DNA of 64,000 nt from Bathynomus jamesi. Its lineage: Eukaryota; Arthropoda; Malacostraca; Isopoda; Cirolanidae. Positions 23,837 to 34,394 of this stretch are shown piece by piece. A program made the translations under genes and the position numbers. Each line of letters starts with the position of its first letter. The first letter of the stretch is position 1. The stretch lies in NCBI GenBank assembly GCA_023014485.1, contig JAJOZX010009051.1:68501-132500 (forward strand). The letters run 5' to 3'. The notes below the pieces were generated by a model that was not told where the DNA came from, did no database searches, and saw only the letters and a program-made list of their open reading frames with translations.

Positions 23837-26800
23837 ACTTGGGACTCGAATAAAAATGACTTGGGACTCGAAATAAAAATGACTTGGGACTCGAAATAAA
23901 AATGACTTGGGAGTCGAAATAAAAATGACTTGGGACTCGAAATAAAAATGACTTGGGACTTAAAAACTGCTTGGAACTGTCTGACTTGAACTCTATCAAG
24001 TATCTTTAAACTGTCTGACTTGAACTCTATCAAGTATCTTTAAACTAACTTGAACTCTATCAAGTATCTTGAAACTAACTTGAACTCTATCAAGTATCTT
24101 GAAACTAACTTGAACTCTATCAAGTATCTTGAAACTAACTTGATCTCTATCAAGTATCTTGAAACTAATTGAACTCTATCAAGTACCTTGAAACTAACTT
24201 AAAACTCTTTCAAGTATCTTGAAACTAACTTGAACTCTATCAAGTATCTTGAAACTAACTTGAACTCTATCAAGTATCTTGAAACTAACTTGAACTCTAT
24301 CAAGTATCTTGAACTAACTGAACTCTATCAAGTATCTTGAAACTAACTTGAACTCTATCAAGTATCTTGAAACTAACTTGAACTCCTATCAGTATCTGAA
24401 ACTAACTTGAACTCTTATCAAGTATCTTGAAACTAACTTGAACTCTTATCAAGTATCTTGAAACTAACTTGAACTCTTATCAAGTATCTTGAAACTAACT
24501 TGAACTCTTATCAAGTATCTTGAAACTAACTTGAACTCTTATCAATATCTTGAAACTAACTTGAACTCTATCAATTATCTTGAACTAGCTTGAACTCTAT
24601 CAAGTATCTGAAAACTAACTTGAACTCTTATCAGTATCTTGAAACTAACTTGAACTCTATCAAGTATCTTGAACTAACTTGAACTCTTATCAGTATCTTC
24701 AAACTACTTGAAAATGTTCTCAAGTATCTTCAAACTAACTTGAAACTGATCTCAAGTAACTCTATAAACTCTCTGTAAACTCTCTCTTTCTAATTTCAAG
24801 TCAATTCAATTCATAATTTGAAAAAATTGCAAACAAAAATAAAAATGTAAACAACATTTCACTCTAATGTACGCGAAGGTACTGTACTATTATGTTTGGT
24901 ACATAAATAAAATTTTCTATACTGAATATAACAGTGAAAATAACTCTGCGGCAATTAACGCTGCGGCAATTAACGCTGCGGCAATTAACGCTGCGGCAAT
25001 TAACGCTGCGGGCAATTACGCTGCGGCAAATTAACTCTGCGGCAATTAACTCTGCGGCAATAACTCTGCCGCAATTAACTCTCTTGAAATTAACTCTCTT
25101 GAAATTAACTCTCTTGAAATTAACTCTCTTGAAATTAACTCTCTTGAAATTAACTCTCTTGAAATTAACTCTTTCTGTTACTTTTAACTTCTGTTACTTT
25201 TAACTTCTGTTACTTTTAACTTCTGTTACTTTTAACTTCTGTTACTTTTAACTTCTGTGACAATTACTGTTTCACTAAAAAAAAAATGTATCACTGGTGT
25301 TTGAAGTGTTCACTGTGTTTTGTGTTAATTTTGGCTCAATACTAAATATTAACTGTTTAATAATACTGACTTTCCAAATCTTACAAATTTCTTAAAAAAA
25401 ACCAAACTCTGTACTTAACAAAATTTTTCTATGCGAAATCGCTCAGAGACGTGTCCTGAAGACGTCTTGCTGGCTACTTCTTCTTGGATGAAACTAGGCG
25501 TGGGGAACTTGGAGTTGTGACCACCGGTTCAAGGGTGGATGTTACGAACAAGAAGTCGTGACACGCCGGTCAAATGGTTTTATCCTGATGCAGGGTAATT
25601 TCTATCTTGGCAAGAGTGGCCACTTGTTAAATCCTCTTCTTAAAACCTTCTTCTTATCCTGGGGCACTAGTTATTTTATCCTGGGCAGGGTCGCCAGTTT
25701 GTATCTCCTTCTTCTGTGTGTTATGGGGTGTGTCGTATCGACGAGGCGTTCTTGTTTAGAGAGGCAGCAACGGATATTTCTTCTATAACATTCTATTCTT
25801 TTCCGCCGGTCAAATGGTGGGTCGCCACTCTGTTAAACTTCTTGGCTACAGAACCGCCAGCGGTGTTATGCTTCTTAAAATATTCTACTATCTTGGTAGT
25901 AGGTCGCCAATGTTAATTCTTCTCGTTTCATAATACTCTGATACGTTCTCTGATACTAAAATTATCGACTTTCTTTTATTCTTATCGACCTACTAAGTTT
26001 CTTCTGAAGACCACGACTCGAAGGGAAAATAAAAGTTTCTCTTACGGTAATTTATTTCTTAAAAATTTACACTTATGCTCTGAATTTACAGGGGTAAGGT
26101 TCGACCTCTTTCGACCATGGCTCAGGCCGGTATCTAAAAAAGTTAAGAGGCAAGGGGCCTCTGCCCCTCCTCGCAGCGAGGCTGCTAACAAAGGAGTCGT
26201 AATGAAGTGCCGTAATGAAGTGGTATAATGAAGTGCCGTTCATTTTAAAAATACATGTATAATATAAACCTAAATGTTGGGGGACGGCAGTTGAAGGTTA
26301 AGTTCCCCCCTTTTAAACACATGATCAGATGTTTGAAAGATTCCAAATAAAAATAAAAAAAAATAAAAAAAAACTAATTTGTATTTTTCGCCGAGTCTAC
26401 ATTTATGAAGGCGATATAATTTCATAGTAGTACATAAGTACAAATTGAGTACATGACTGAGTACGTATTAATTTTGGTTCATTACAATTACGATTACAAT
26501 TACCAATTAATTCATATTCACTTATTGTTTAATTACACTTCCATTTTAAAGTACATTCTTACATTACCGTATATATTAAATCATTACATTTAATTACAGT
26601 TTCAATGAAGTACATTACAAGTTATTATTAATTACAGTTTCATTAAAGTACATTACGTTATATTAAATTAAAGTATTACAGTTAATTACAATTAAACAGT
26701 TACTATAACTTTTTTTTTTTTTTTTTACAGTTTCATATTAATAGACAATGAAGATGTTAGAAATATAATACAAAGTACATGGGCACATACGGTATGGATT

Positions 26801-27430
26801 TATATACAACATAATATGTCATAATATGTTATAACATGTTATAAATTTGAAATCAGAGCGAGAGGAGATATTTTTATCTTTGAAGCGTTCAATTCCGCAA
26901 TAGTTAGCGGAATTCGATAACTTAACTAAGCATTTTTGAGTTCAATGCGGGAGGTGGTATAATTAAAAATAAAAATGAAAAAAATAATACGAGAACGAAT
27001 TTATGCGTTTTCGAACGAATGCATGAAGTTTTGCGTTTCATAGATTGACACGAGTAAAAATGAATATTCAATAAAATTTACATAGGATAATGATCAAGGG
27101 AAATTAATGACGTATAGATGAATATGGTTGAATAATAATATTTGTACTACATAACACCACAACATTATTATTAAAGAATTTACCATACATTGAATACGAA
27201 AGATGTCCAAATACTAAGCACTTGATTCAGTGTACAAGGTATGGGAAACGTAAAGAGAATCAAGTTATTTTATGACGTCAGAGTGTATAAGTCATTATTA
27301 GAAACGATGAATTAGGGAAATACAGTAATGACTAAAGAAGTACAAATCGAAATTCTATCCAAAACTAGGTTAGGCGATTTTGGTTTCTCATGTAAAAATG
27401 AATATGGATTATTCATTGTTCATTTTTACA
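23837..27430 (+). repeat. Macro-repeat block 2d (forward), third 3.76-kb copy, indel-rich
   Basis: Same order as 20,072-23,675. Between about 24,100 and 26,150 many units have lost single bases relative to both sister copies, for example TTTCAAGTC for TTTGCAAGTC, GTGACCACC for GTGACACACC, and GGCAAGAGTGG for GGCCAAAGAGTGG. From about 26,200 to the hairpin foot at 27,430 the copy again matches well. It holds the last forward alpha before orientation switch 2. Confidence 0.85.
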
Positions 27431-27457
27431 TATATATATATATTTCATATATTATAT

Positions 27458-27526
<69 letters not shown>

Positions 27527-27630
27527 CATATATATATAGATATATATATATTTCATATATATATATAGATATACTATATATATATATTTCATATATATAT
27601 AGTATATATATATATTTCATATATGTATAT
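27431..27630. repeat. (AT)n array, left part of orientation switch 2
   Basis: Follows the hairpin foot CATTTTTACA. It consists of AT dinucleotides with TTTCATAT and GATATA interruptions. The last eight bases, ATGTATAT, are repeated after the hAT-like element and are its target duplication. Confidence 0.95.
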
Positions 27631-27911
27631 TAGGGTGTCCCAAACTCATAGGGGGCCAAATTCTTTTTCGGGATACAAATCCACTCGTTTTGCGCTCTTT
27701 TGATGTTTCCCATTAGAAGTCTTCCTGTAAAATTTCAGAGAGATCGAAGGAAATTTAAAGGTCCCGAACTTTGAACACTTTATTTCTCCTCTTAACTGAA
27801 AGGCAAATTAACTGAAATATTTCTCTCAAAAGTTCCATCACAAAGATGATTATACAAAATAAACATGTATTTTAATCTTAACACACAAACAACAATTTCA
27901 AAGCATCACAT

Positions 27912-28637
27912 TTATGCATTTGAACTAAACACGTGTTTCATGAGATCCGTTTTTGTTCCCTTCCGGCTCACATTCCGTCGGTGTGAGTGGACAGTTCGAA
28001 GGAGGAACTGGAGGTCTTCTTCATCACGGCACAGAGGTTTGCTTGTGTATTTCTCAATGAGGGCGATGCCTCGCTCTGCTGCATCATTGACCACCATCAG
28101 TTCTGCAGCTCGGCTCTTTGCCAGACGGTAGTTTTCGTCAGTAGGCCATGTTTCAGGGTCTTTGGTGAGGAACGTGGGCTCAACTTGGAGAAACTGGAAG
28201 AGTGTGGTGGATCGACTCGTCACCCACGGACTTAAACGGCCATCCACTTGCAGTCCCTTGCCTTGGACCCGTTTGAGTCCTTTCCCAGGGCGCTTTTTCA
28301 GGTTAGCCGTCATGTTACGCTTTTCATTGTCGTCAACTCTGTCATCAAACAGTGCAAGACAGATAAAGTCCTCCGAGATATACCACAGATGACGGAGCAC
28401 AGCCCGGTAAGCTGTGTTTCCAACGTCCTTGTCAGGGTAACCTACAAGAAGATTGCACAGCCTAACGTCATTTTTGGGAGATTTGATGGCGATGGGAGCC
28501 TCGTGCCAGTGACGCACGTATACAAGGCTCACGAAAAGAGCCATACGGCGAACCCCTTGCAGTTCTTGGAGACGAAGTTCGGAGAACTGGGACTGCAGTA
28601 ATGCTATTTTCAGGCAGTAAATCCTTTGGCCATCCAT
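27912..28637 (-). pseudogene. hAT-like transposase, C-terminal fragment
   Basis: The 241-codon frame starts within YCLKIALLQSQF, the continuation of the RWMAK motif. Later motifs include WPTDENYRLAKSRAAEL and VVNDAAERGIALIEKY (near residues 166-200), where the third acidic residue and the dimerisation region of hAT-like proteins would be expected. The last 30 residues are basic (RRNVSRKGTK). The termination codon lies about 280 bp from the left end. Together the three fragments give one transposase of about 760 residues, within the usual hAT size range. Confidence 0.65.
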
Positions 28638-29338
28638 CTGGCCTGATGGTAAGCCCCTGGAGGCCGAAGCTTGTAACGTCCTACGTTGTCTCCGAGGTAC
28701 AAGAGGCTCAGTCGAAGAAGTTCTTCATAATCCTTTCGAGGATGATTACCACTTCTTAGGGCATCGCGGAGATAGTCTATTACCTCAAGTCTCATTTGTG
28801 AAAGGCAAGCATTGTCATTTATGAAGGCTTTAGCCACCTCGTCCTTGTCAAATGCATCCAACTGACAGTGGTTCATTGATGGCCAGGCCTCCTTGAATCT
28901 CCTGAAAAGTGGGATTTGAGGACTTGGTGGTGTTCCTAGGCACACGACGAAGACATCCTTGAGAATCACTTCGTGAACGTGATGACGGCAAGCAAACCAT
29001 AAAAGAGATCTTCCCAATGCCGCTTCCAAACGCGCACACGCACCTTGCACTATCCCTGTGTTTGATGCCGTCATGTCAAACACCATGCCTATGATCTTGT
29101 CCTCAATTCCGACTAGGGTGAGCGCTTGATGGACTGCGCTTGCCATTTGCTGTCCTGTGCCGTCTATTATTTTCGGTGCTCCTAATAGCTCTTCCACACC
29201 ATCCCCAGTCACCACAACAGCAATCCGATCGACTGACTTACCCTCCTGTTCGATGTCAGTGAGTATCTTTGTGTCCCAGTGGATCTGCAGTCGAGGTGGA
29301 AGCTGCTCGAGGTGGCCAATAACATTGGTCCCTATCAT
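28610..29338 (-). pseudogene. hAT-like transposase, catalytic core fragment
   Basis: The frame is 242 codons long. It carries the motifs that suggest an RNase H-like transposase of hAT type: IHWDTKIL near residue 20, FDMTASNTG near residue 89 (candidate second catalytic Asp), and ACRHHVHE near residue 117, which resembles the conserved Cys/His motif after the second Asp in hAT proteins. It ends at ARWMAKGF, where related proteins continue directly into the next fragment. The break there is a second frameshift, at about 28,615-28,630. The first ATG in this frame is probably not a real start because homologous sequence begins upstream in the same frame. Confidence 0.7.
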
Positions 29339-30207
29339 TGTACGGGCCTTTTGTCGGAAGCGTGAACCGTGCTCTTTGATGGAACACTGTCAGGACCGAG
29401 AGCTAGGAATTTTGCAGTCGCAGCAAACGCTGATGTTGCCTGTCGAACAGAAAGGCCCTCGCGATCCCAAGTTGCTGCCAGGTCAAGATCACTCAGACTT
29501 TCTTTTAGTCTGTCATGTTTGGGAGCTTTCGAAGGTTTAATTCCACAAGTGACGGCTTCGTTTCCACTGTCAGCTGACGATGTGCTAGAACTGCTGTCGG
29601 TAGCCTCTTCTGTGACTCCTACAGCTAGAGCCTCCTCCGTTTGACGCCAGTGTGCCCGCTCAAGAGCTCTTTCCCTTTCCTGTCTTTTCATTGTGGCTGC
29701 ATTATATTTTCTATCTTCACCTCCCATGTAACTCGTATGTCGATCTGCCCTTTGGGAAATGAGGAATTCCTTGTCTTCAAGAGGGATATCTCCCCGATCC
29801 AGAACGTTTGAGCGGGCGACATCAAAAATATCCTCAATATCAGCCAAGAATACATCCCGCTGCATATTGTAAATCATTCCAGTCTTGTTCTTGTTTTTAT
29901 GCAAATTTCGATACCTCTGAACCAAAGCTTTCAGTTTAGTCGAGGCATGAACGGAGGTTGTTGCCAGATTCGAGTTGGCTCTAGCCCAGATTTCTAATAC
30001 AGCCGATATTACAGCCTTGACACTGTTGGAATCTGTCTTCTTTTGGTCGCGGTGATGGTAGAAGAAAAGGAGCAACACGTCCATATTACTTGGTAATCGA
30101 GATTTAGCCAGCTCTGCTATCGGAGACCTCTCAAGAAGCCACAACTTGATGTTTGATCTTGTCAACGCCATAATGATCAATTCTGAAAACCAAAAAAAGG
30201 TCATCAA
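29335..30207 (-). pseudogene. hAT-like transposase, N-terminal fragment
   Basis: This 290-codon frame reads inward from the right end. A likely true start is the methionine at residue 13 (MALTRSNIKLWL). It is predominantly polar and helical, with a serine-rich low-complexity stretch (about residues 205-220, SSSSTSSADSGNE). I see no clear BED zinc finger. The frame stops in a TGA that overlaps the ATG of the next fragment. About 12 codons before the stop, the adjacent frame continues the same protein, so one base has been gained or lost near 29,375. Similar proteins are, from memory, common uncharacterised proteins in aphid, hydra and crustacean genomes. Confidence 0.65.
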
Positions 30208-31839
30208 ACGTCGGGACCTCTAAATATCATCTGATCGAGTTGAAAATCACACAGCCAATGCTTTAGCCCAAACCACATTCGGGCATGACACGAGTGGTCA
30301 GATCGTCTTAAGAAAAGAAAATTGGGACACCCTAATGTATATATTATATATGTAAAAAGTGAACAATGAACAATTCCTACACCATCATTATATGAATTCA
30401 TTGTCCATTTTTATATAAGAAACCAAAAATCACATAAGCGAGTTTTGGATAGAATTTCGATTTGTACGTCTTTATTCATTCCTGTATTTTTCTAATTCAT
30501 CTTTCTAATAATGACTTATACACTATGACGTCACAAAATAACTTTATTCTCTTTACGTTTCCCACTCTGTGTCTCTAATTCGTTCTTGTAAATCTTCCTA
30601 ACAATGATTTGTACTATACGTAAAAATTCAATAACTATGACGTCACATTTTCCCTTCATCATATATCTAGTATCCAATGTATGAAAATTCTTTAACATCA
30701 TGCTAAGGACGAAACACTCTATAGAAGTCATTATTTATATGTTATGTAGCATAAATATAATTATTATTCAACCATACTCATTCTTACATTCATGTTCTTT
30801 CTTGACCGCTATCCTTTATTAATTTTATTACTTATTCATTCATCTACCTATTGTCTACTTATGCCCTATCAACTTATCAGTCTATGTTTACTCGTGTCAA
30901 TCATGAAATGCAAAACTTTCGCAGTTCGTTCGAGAACGCGAAAAAAAGTTCTCGTATTATTTTTTTCATTTTTATTTTTAATTATATGACCTCCCGAGAT
31001 GAACTCAAAAATGCTGAGGTTAAGTGATCGAAATTCCGCTCATCACAGCAGAATTCGAACGCTCAAAGTTAAAAAGTCTCCTTTCCCTCTGATTCGAATT
31101 TATAACATTATCATGTGTTATGTTATATTATGTGTGTTATGTGCCCATGTACTTTGTATTATATTTCTAACATCTTAATTGTCTATTAATATGAAACACT
31201 GTAAAAACAAGACAAAGTTATAGTAACTGTTTAATTGTAATTAACTGTAATACTTTAAATTAACAATAACTTGTTATGTACTTTAATGAAACTGTAATTA
31301 ACAATAACTTGTAATGTACTTCAGTGAAACTGTAATTAAATGTAATGATTTAATTTATAATGTAAGAATGTACTTTAATAGAAGTGTAATTAAACAATGA
31401 GTGAATATGAATTAATTGGTAATTGTAATCCATAATTGTAATCGTAATTGTAATGAACCAAAATTAATACGTATTCAGTCATGTACTCAAAATTGTACTT
31501 ATGTGCTATTACGAAATGATATCGCCTTCATAAATGAAGACGGCGAAAAAATACAAATTAGTTTTTATTTTATTTTTTAATTTGAAATTTGCAATCTTTT
31601 AAAACATCTGATCATGTGTTTAAAAAGGGGGGAAATTTAACCTTCAACTGTCCTCCCCCCAAAAATTAGGTTATATTATACGTATATTTGTAAAAATACA
31701 CCACTTCATTTTACCACTTCATCAGAGAACTTCATTCGAGACTCTTCTTTGGACTGCAGCCTCGCTGCGGGGGAGGGGGCAGAGCCCCCTTGCCCCTTAA
31801 CAAGAACGCCTCGTCTATACGAGACACCCCAGACCCAGC

Positions 31840-32190
31840 CAGGATAAGAAGAAGAAGATTTTTAAGAAGAAGAAGAAGATTATTAAGAAGAGGATTCTAA
31901 ACAATTGGCGACCCTTAACCAGGATTAGAAGTATATTTTAAGAAGATTATTTTAAGAAGAGGATTCTAACAAACTGGAGACCCTATACCAGGATAAACAC
32001 ATAGAAGAAGGAAGATAACAACTCCAGACCCTATACCAGGATAAGATGATGATTTTACGAAGAATATTTTTAAGAAGACGATTTTTAAGAAGAAGATTTT
32101 TAATAAGAAGATTTTTATGAAGAAGAAGAAGATTTTCAAGAAGAGGAAGATTTTTAAGAACAAGAAGATTTTTAAGAAGAAGAAGATTTT
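31840..32190 (+). repeat. Purine-rich AAGAAGAAG tract
   Basis: Irregular AAGAAGA/TTTTTAAGAAG repeats make the plus strand strongly purine-biased, interrupted by AACTGGAGACC and CTATACCAGGATAA segments. It corresponds to the CTTCTT tail of beta at 4,840-4,990 and 9,380-9,960 in the forward block. Confidence 0.75.
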
Positions 32191-32460
32191 AACAAGTGGC
32201 CACTCTTTGGCCAAGAATAGAAATTACCCTGCATCAGGATAAAAAGAAGATTTTAAGAAGAGGCCACTCTTTGGCCAAGATAGAAATTACCCTGCATCAG
32301 GATAAAAAGAAGATTTTAAGAAGATTATTTTAAGAAGAGGCCACTCTTTGGCCAAGATAGAAATTACCCTGCATCAGGATAAAAAGAAGATTTTAAGAAG
32401 ATTATTTTAAGAAGAGGCCACTCTTTGGCCAAGATAGAAATTACCCTGCATCAGGATAAA
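32190..32460. repeat. Tandem 70-80 bp repeat, four copies (reverse)
   Basis: GGCCACTCTTTGGCCAAGA followed by a TTACCCTGCATCAGGATAA segment occurs four times. It is the reverse counterpart of the three-copy array at 9,353-9,590. Confidence 0.9.
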
Positions 32461-32764
32461 ACCATTTGACCGGCGTGTCACGACTTCTAGTTCGTAACAT
32501 CCACCCTTGACCGGTGTGTCACGACTCCAAGTTCTCCACGCCTAGTTTTCATCCAAGAAGAAGTAGCCAACAAGACGTCTTCAGGACACGTCTCTGAGGA
32601 TTTCGCCCGTAGAAATGTTAAGTACATTTTGTTTTTTAAGTAATTTATAAACACTTGAAAAAATCATTATTATTAACAGTTAATATTTAGTATGGAGCCA
32701 GAATTTAACACAAAACACAGTGAACACTTGAGACACCAGTGATACATTTGTTTTTATTGAAACA

Positions 32765-32890
32765 GTAATTGTAACAGAGAGTTAATTGTAACAGAGAGTT
32801 AATTGTAAAAGAGAGTTAATTGTAAAAGAGAGTTAATTGTAACACAGAGTTAATTGTAACACAGAGAGTTAATTGTAACAGAGTTAATTT
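32765..32890. repeat. Tandem 15-bp repeat (GAGAGTTAATTGTAA), reverse
   Basis: Eight or so units of GAGAGTTAATTGTAA, the complement of the TTACAATTAACTCTC arrays at 8,865-9,030 and 43,797-43,995. Confidence 0.88.
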
Positions 32891-33123
32891 CAAAGAGCTA
32901 TTTTCACTGTTATATTCAGTATAGAATAATTTTATTTTATGTACCTTCCCGTACATTAGAATGAAATATTGTTTACATTTTTTTTATTTTTTGTTTGCAA
33001 ATTTTTTTTCAATTACTGAATTGAATTGACTTGCAAATTAAGAGAGAGAGAGAGTTTACAGAGAGTTTTATTTGAAGTCAGAAGGTTGCGCCAAGACGGG
33101 CAACCGCCCCAGAGATTTATAGG

Positions 33124-33545
33124 AATACTTGACAAGCGTTCAAGTTAGTTTCAGAATACTTGACAAGCGTTCAAGTTAGTTTCAGAATACTTGACAAGCG
33201 TTCAAGTTAGTTTCAGAATACTTGACAAGCGTTCAAGTTAGTTTCAGAATACTTGACAAGCGTTCAAGTTAGTTTTCAGAATACTTGACAAGCGTTCAAG
33301 TTAGCTTCAGAATACTTGACAAGCGTTCAAGTTAGTTTCAGAATACTTGACAAGCGTTCAAGTTAGTTTCAGAATACTTGACAAGCGTTCAAGTTAGTTT
33401 CAGAATACTTGACAAGCGTTCAAGTTAGTTTCAGAATACTTGACAAGTGTTCAAGTTAGTTTCAGAATACTTGACAAGCGTTCAAGTTAGGTTCAGAATA
33501 CTTGATAGAGTTCAAGTTAGGTTCAGAATACTTGACAGAGTCCAA
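33124..33545. repeat. Tandem 31-bp repeat (GAATACTTGACAAGCGTTC), reverse
   Basis: About 13 units with the core GAATACTTGACAAGCGTTC, spaced 31 bp apart. It is a diverged, reversed relative of the CTATCAAGTATCTTGAAAC arrays. Adjacent 33,545-33,665 holds a second, 22-bp repeat (GAAGTCAGAGAGTT). Confidence 0.9.
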
Positions 33546-34340
33546 GTCAGAGTTATATTCGAAGTCAGAGAGTTATATTCGAAGTCAGAGAGTTATATTC
33601 GAAGTCAGAGAGTTTTATTTGAAGTCAGAGAGTTTTATTTGAAGTCAGAGAGTTTTATTTGAAGTTAGAGAGTTCAAGTCAAAGTTAGTTTTCAAGTCCC
33701 AAGTTTTCAATGCAGTCAATTGAATTCAACCTTTTTTTGTTGTTCAAGAGAATTTAATTCAATCTTTTTTTTGTTGTAAAAGAGAATTAAATTCAACCTG
33801 AATTGACCGGGTTGCGTCTTTGGTTTAACCTTTTCTTTGTTTGTAAGACGGAAATTCACTGATTTGTCTTTCCCTTTTCATGCATTGTTATGTATATAAA
33901 TATATAGTTATGTAATTCATTAATTGTAACAAAACCGTTTTTACAAAAGTTTTTAATGAGTTTTATAATTATTTTGATTATATGATGACAGAAATAGCGT
34001 AACAATTAAAAGATCATGTACCTAATTTATCCTGCTCTGTACGATCGGGAAATTTACCCGTATGACCGCACATACCCTAAATTTCAGTAATTTAATTTTT
34101 AATAAAACTTCTACGCAATAAAACAGATGTATTTTTCTATATGCAAACAAGTTTTCAGACTAAAATATCAAATAATTCAAAATTCTATCAACATTCAACG
34201 AAAGAGTATGATTTTTCTACTTAACCTGCAAAAATTATTAAACCTTTTTAATATTTTTTTTATTATTAAAAATAATTTTTAATGAAAAATTTACCTGTAA
34301 TTAGATTTATAATAATTGACCTTGAGCTTAAAGGATTTTA

Positions 34341-34354
34341 TAATAATAATAATG

Positions 34355-34391
<37 letters not shown>
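34341..34391. repeat. (AAT)n microsatellite
   Basis: AAT triplets with one GAT interruption, in reverse beta. It is the counterpart of the ATT run at 42,002. Confidence 0.88.

Positions 34392-34394
<3 letters not shown>

Larger units (their letters stand above)
27631..30334 (-). mobile_element. hAT-like DNA transposon, complete ends, broken transposase
   Basis: The 2,704-bp element is bounded by perfect 13-bp inverted repeats: TAGGGTGTCCCAA at 27,631-27,643 and its complement at 30,322-30,334. It is flanked by direct 8-bp repeats ATGTATAT at 27,623-27,630 and 30,335-30,342. An 8-bp duplication with a TAGGG terminus is what the hAT superfamily produces. The flanks are AT-rich, so the duplication alone would be weak, but it agrees with the ends and the protein. 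A single gene on the minus strand fills most of the interior, broken by two frameshifts. The element sits inside an AT array where forward and reverse macro-repeats meet. Confidence 0.85.
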
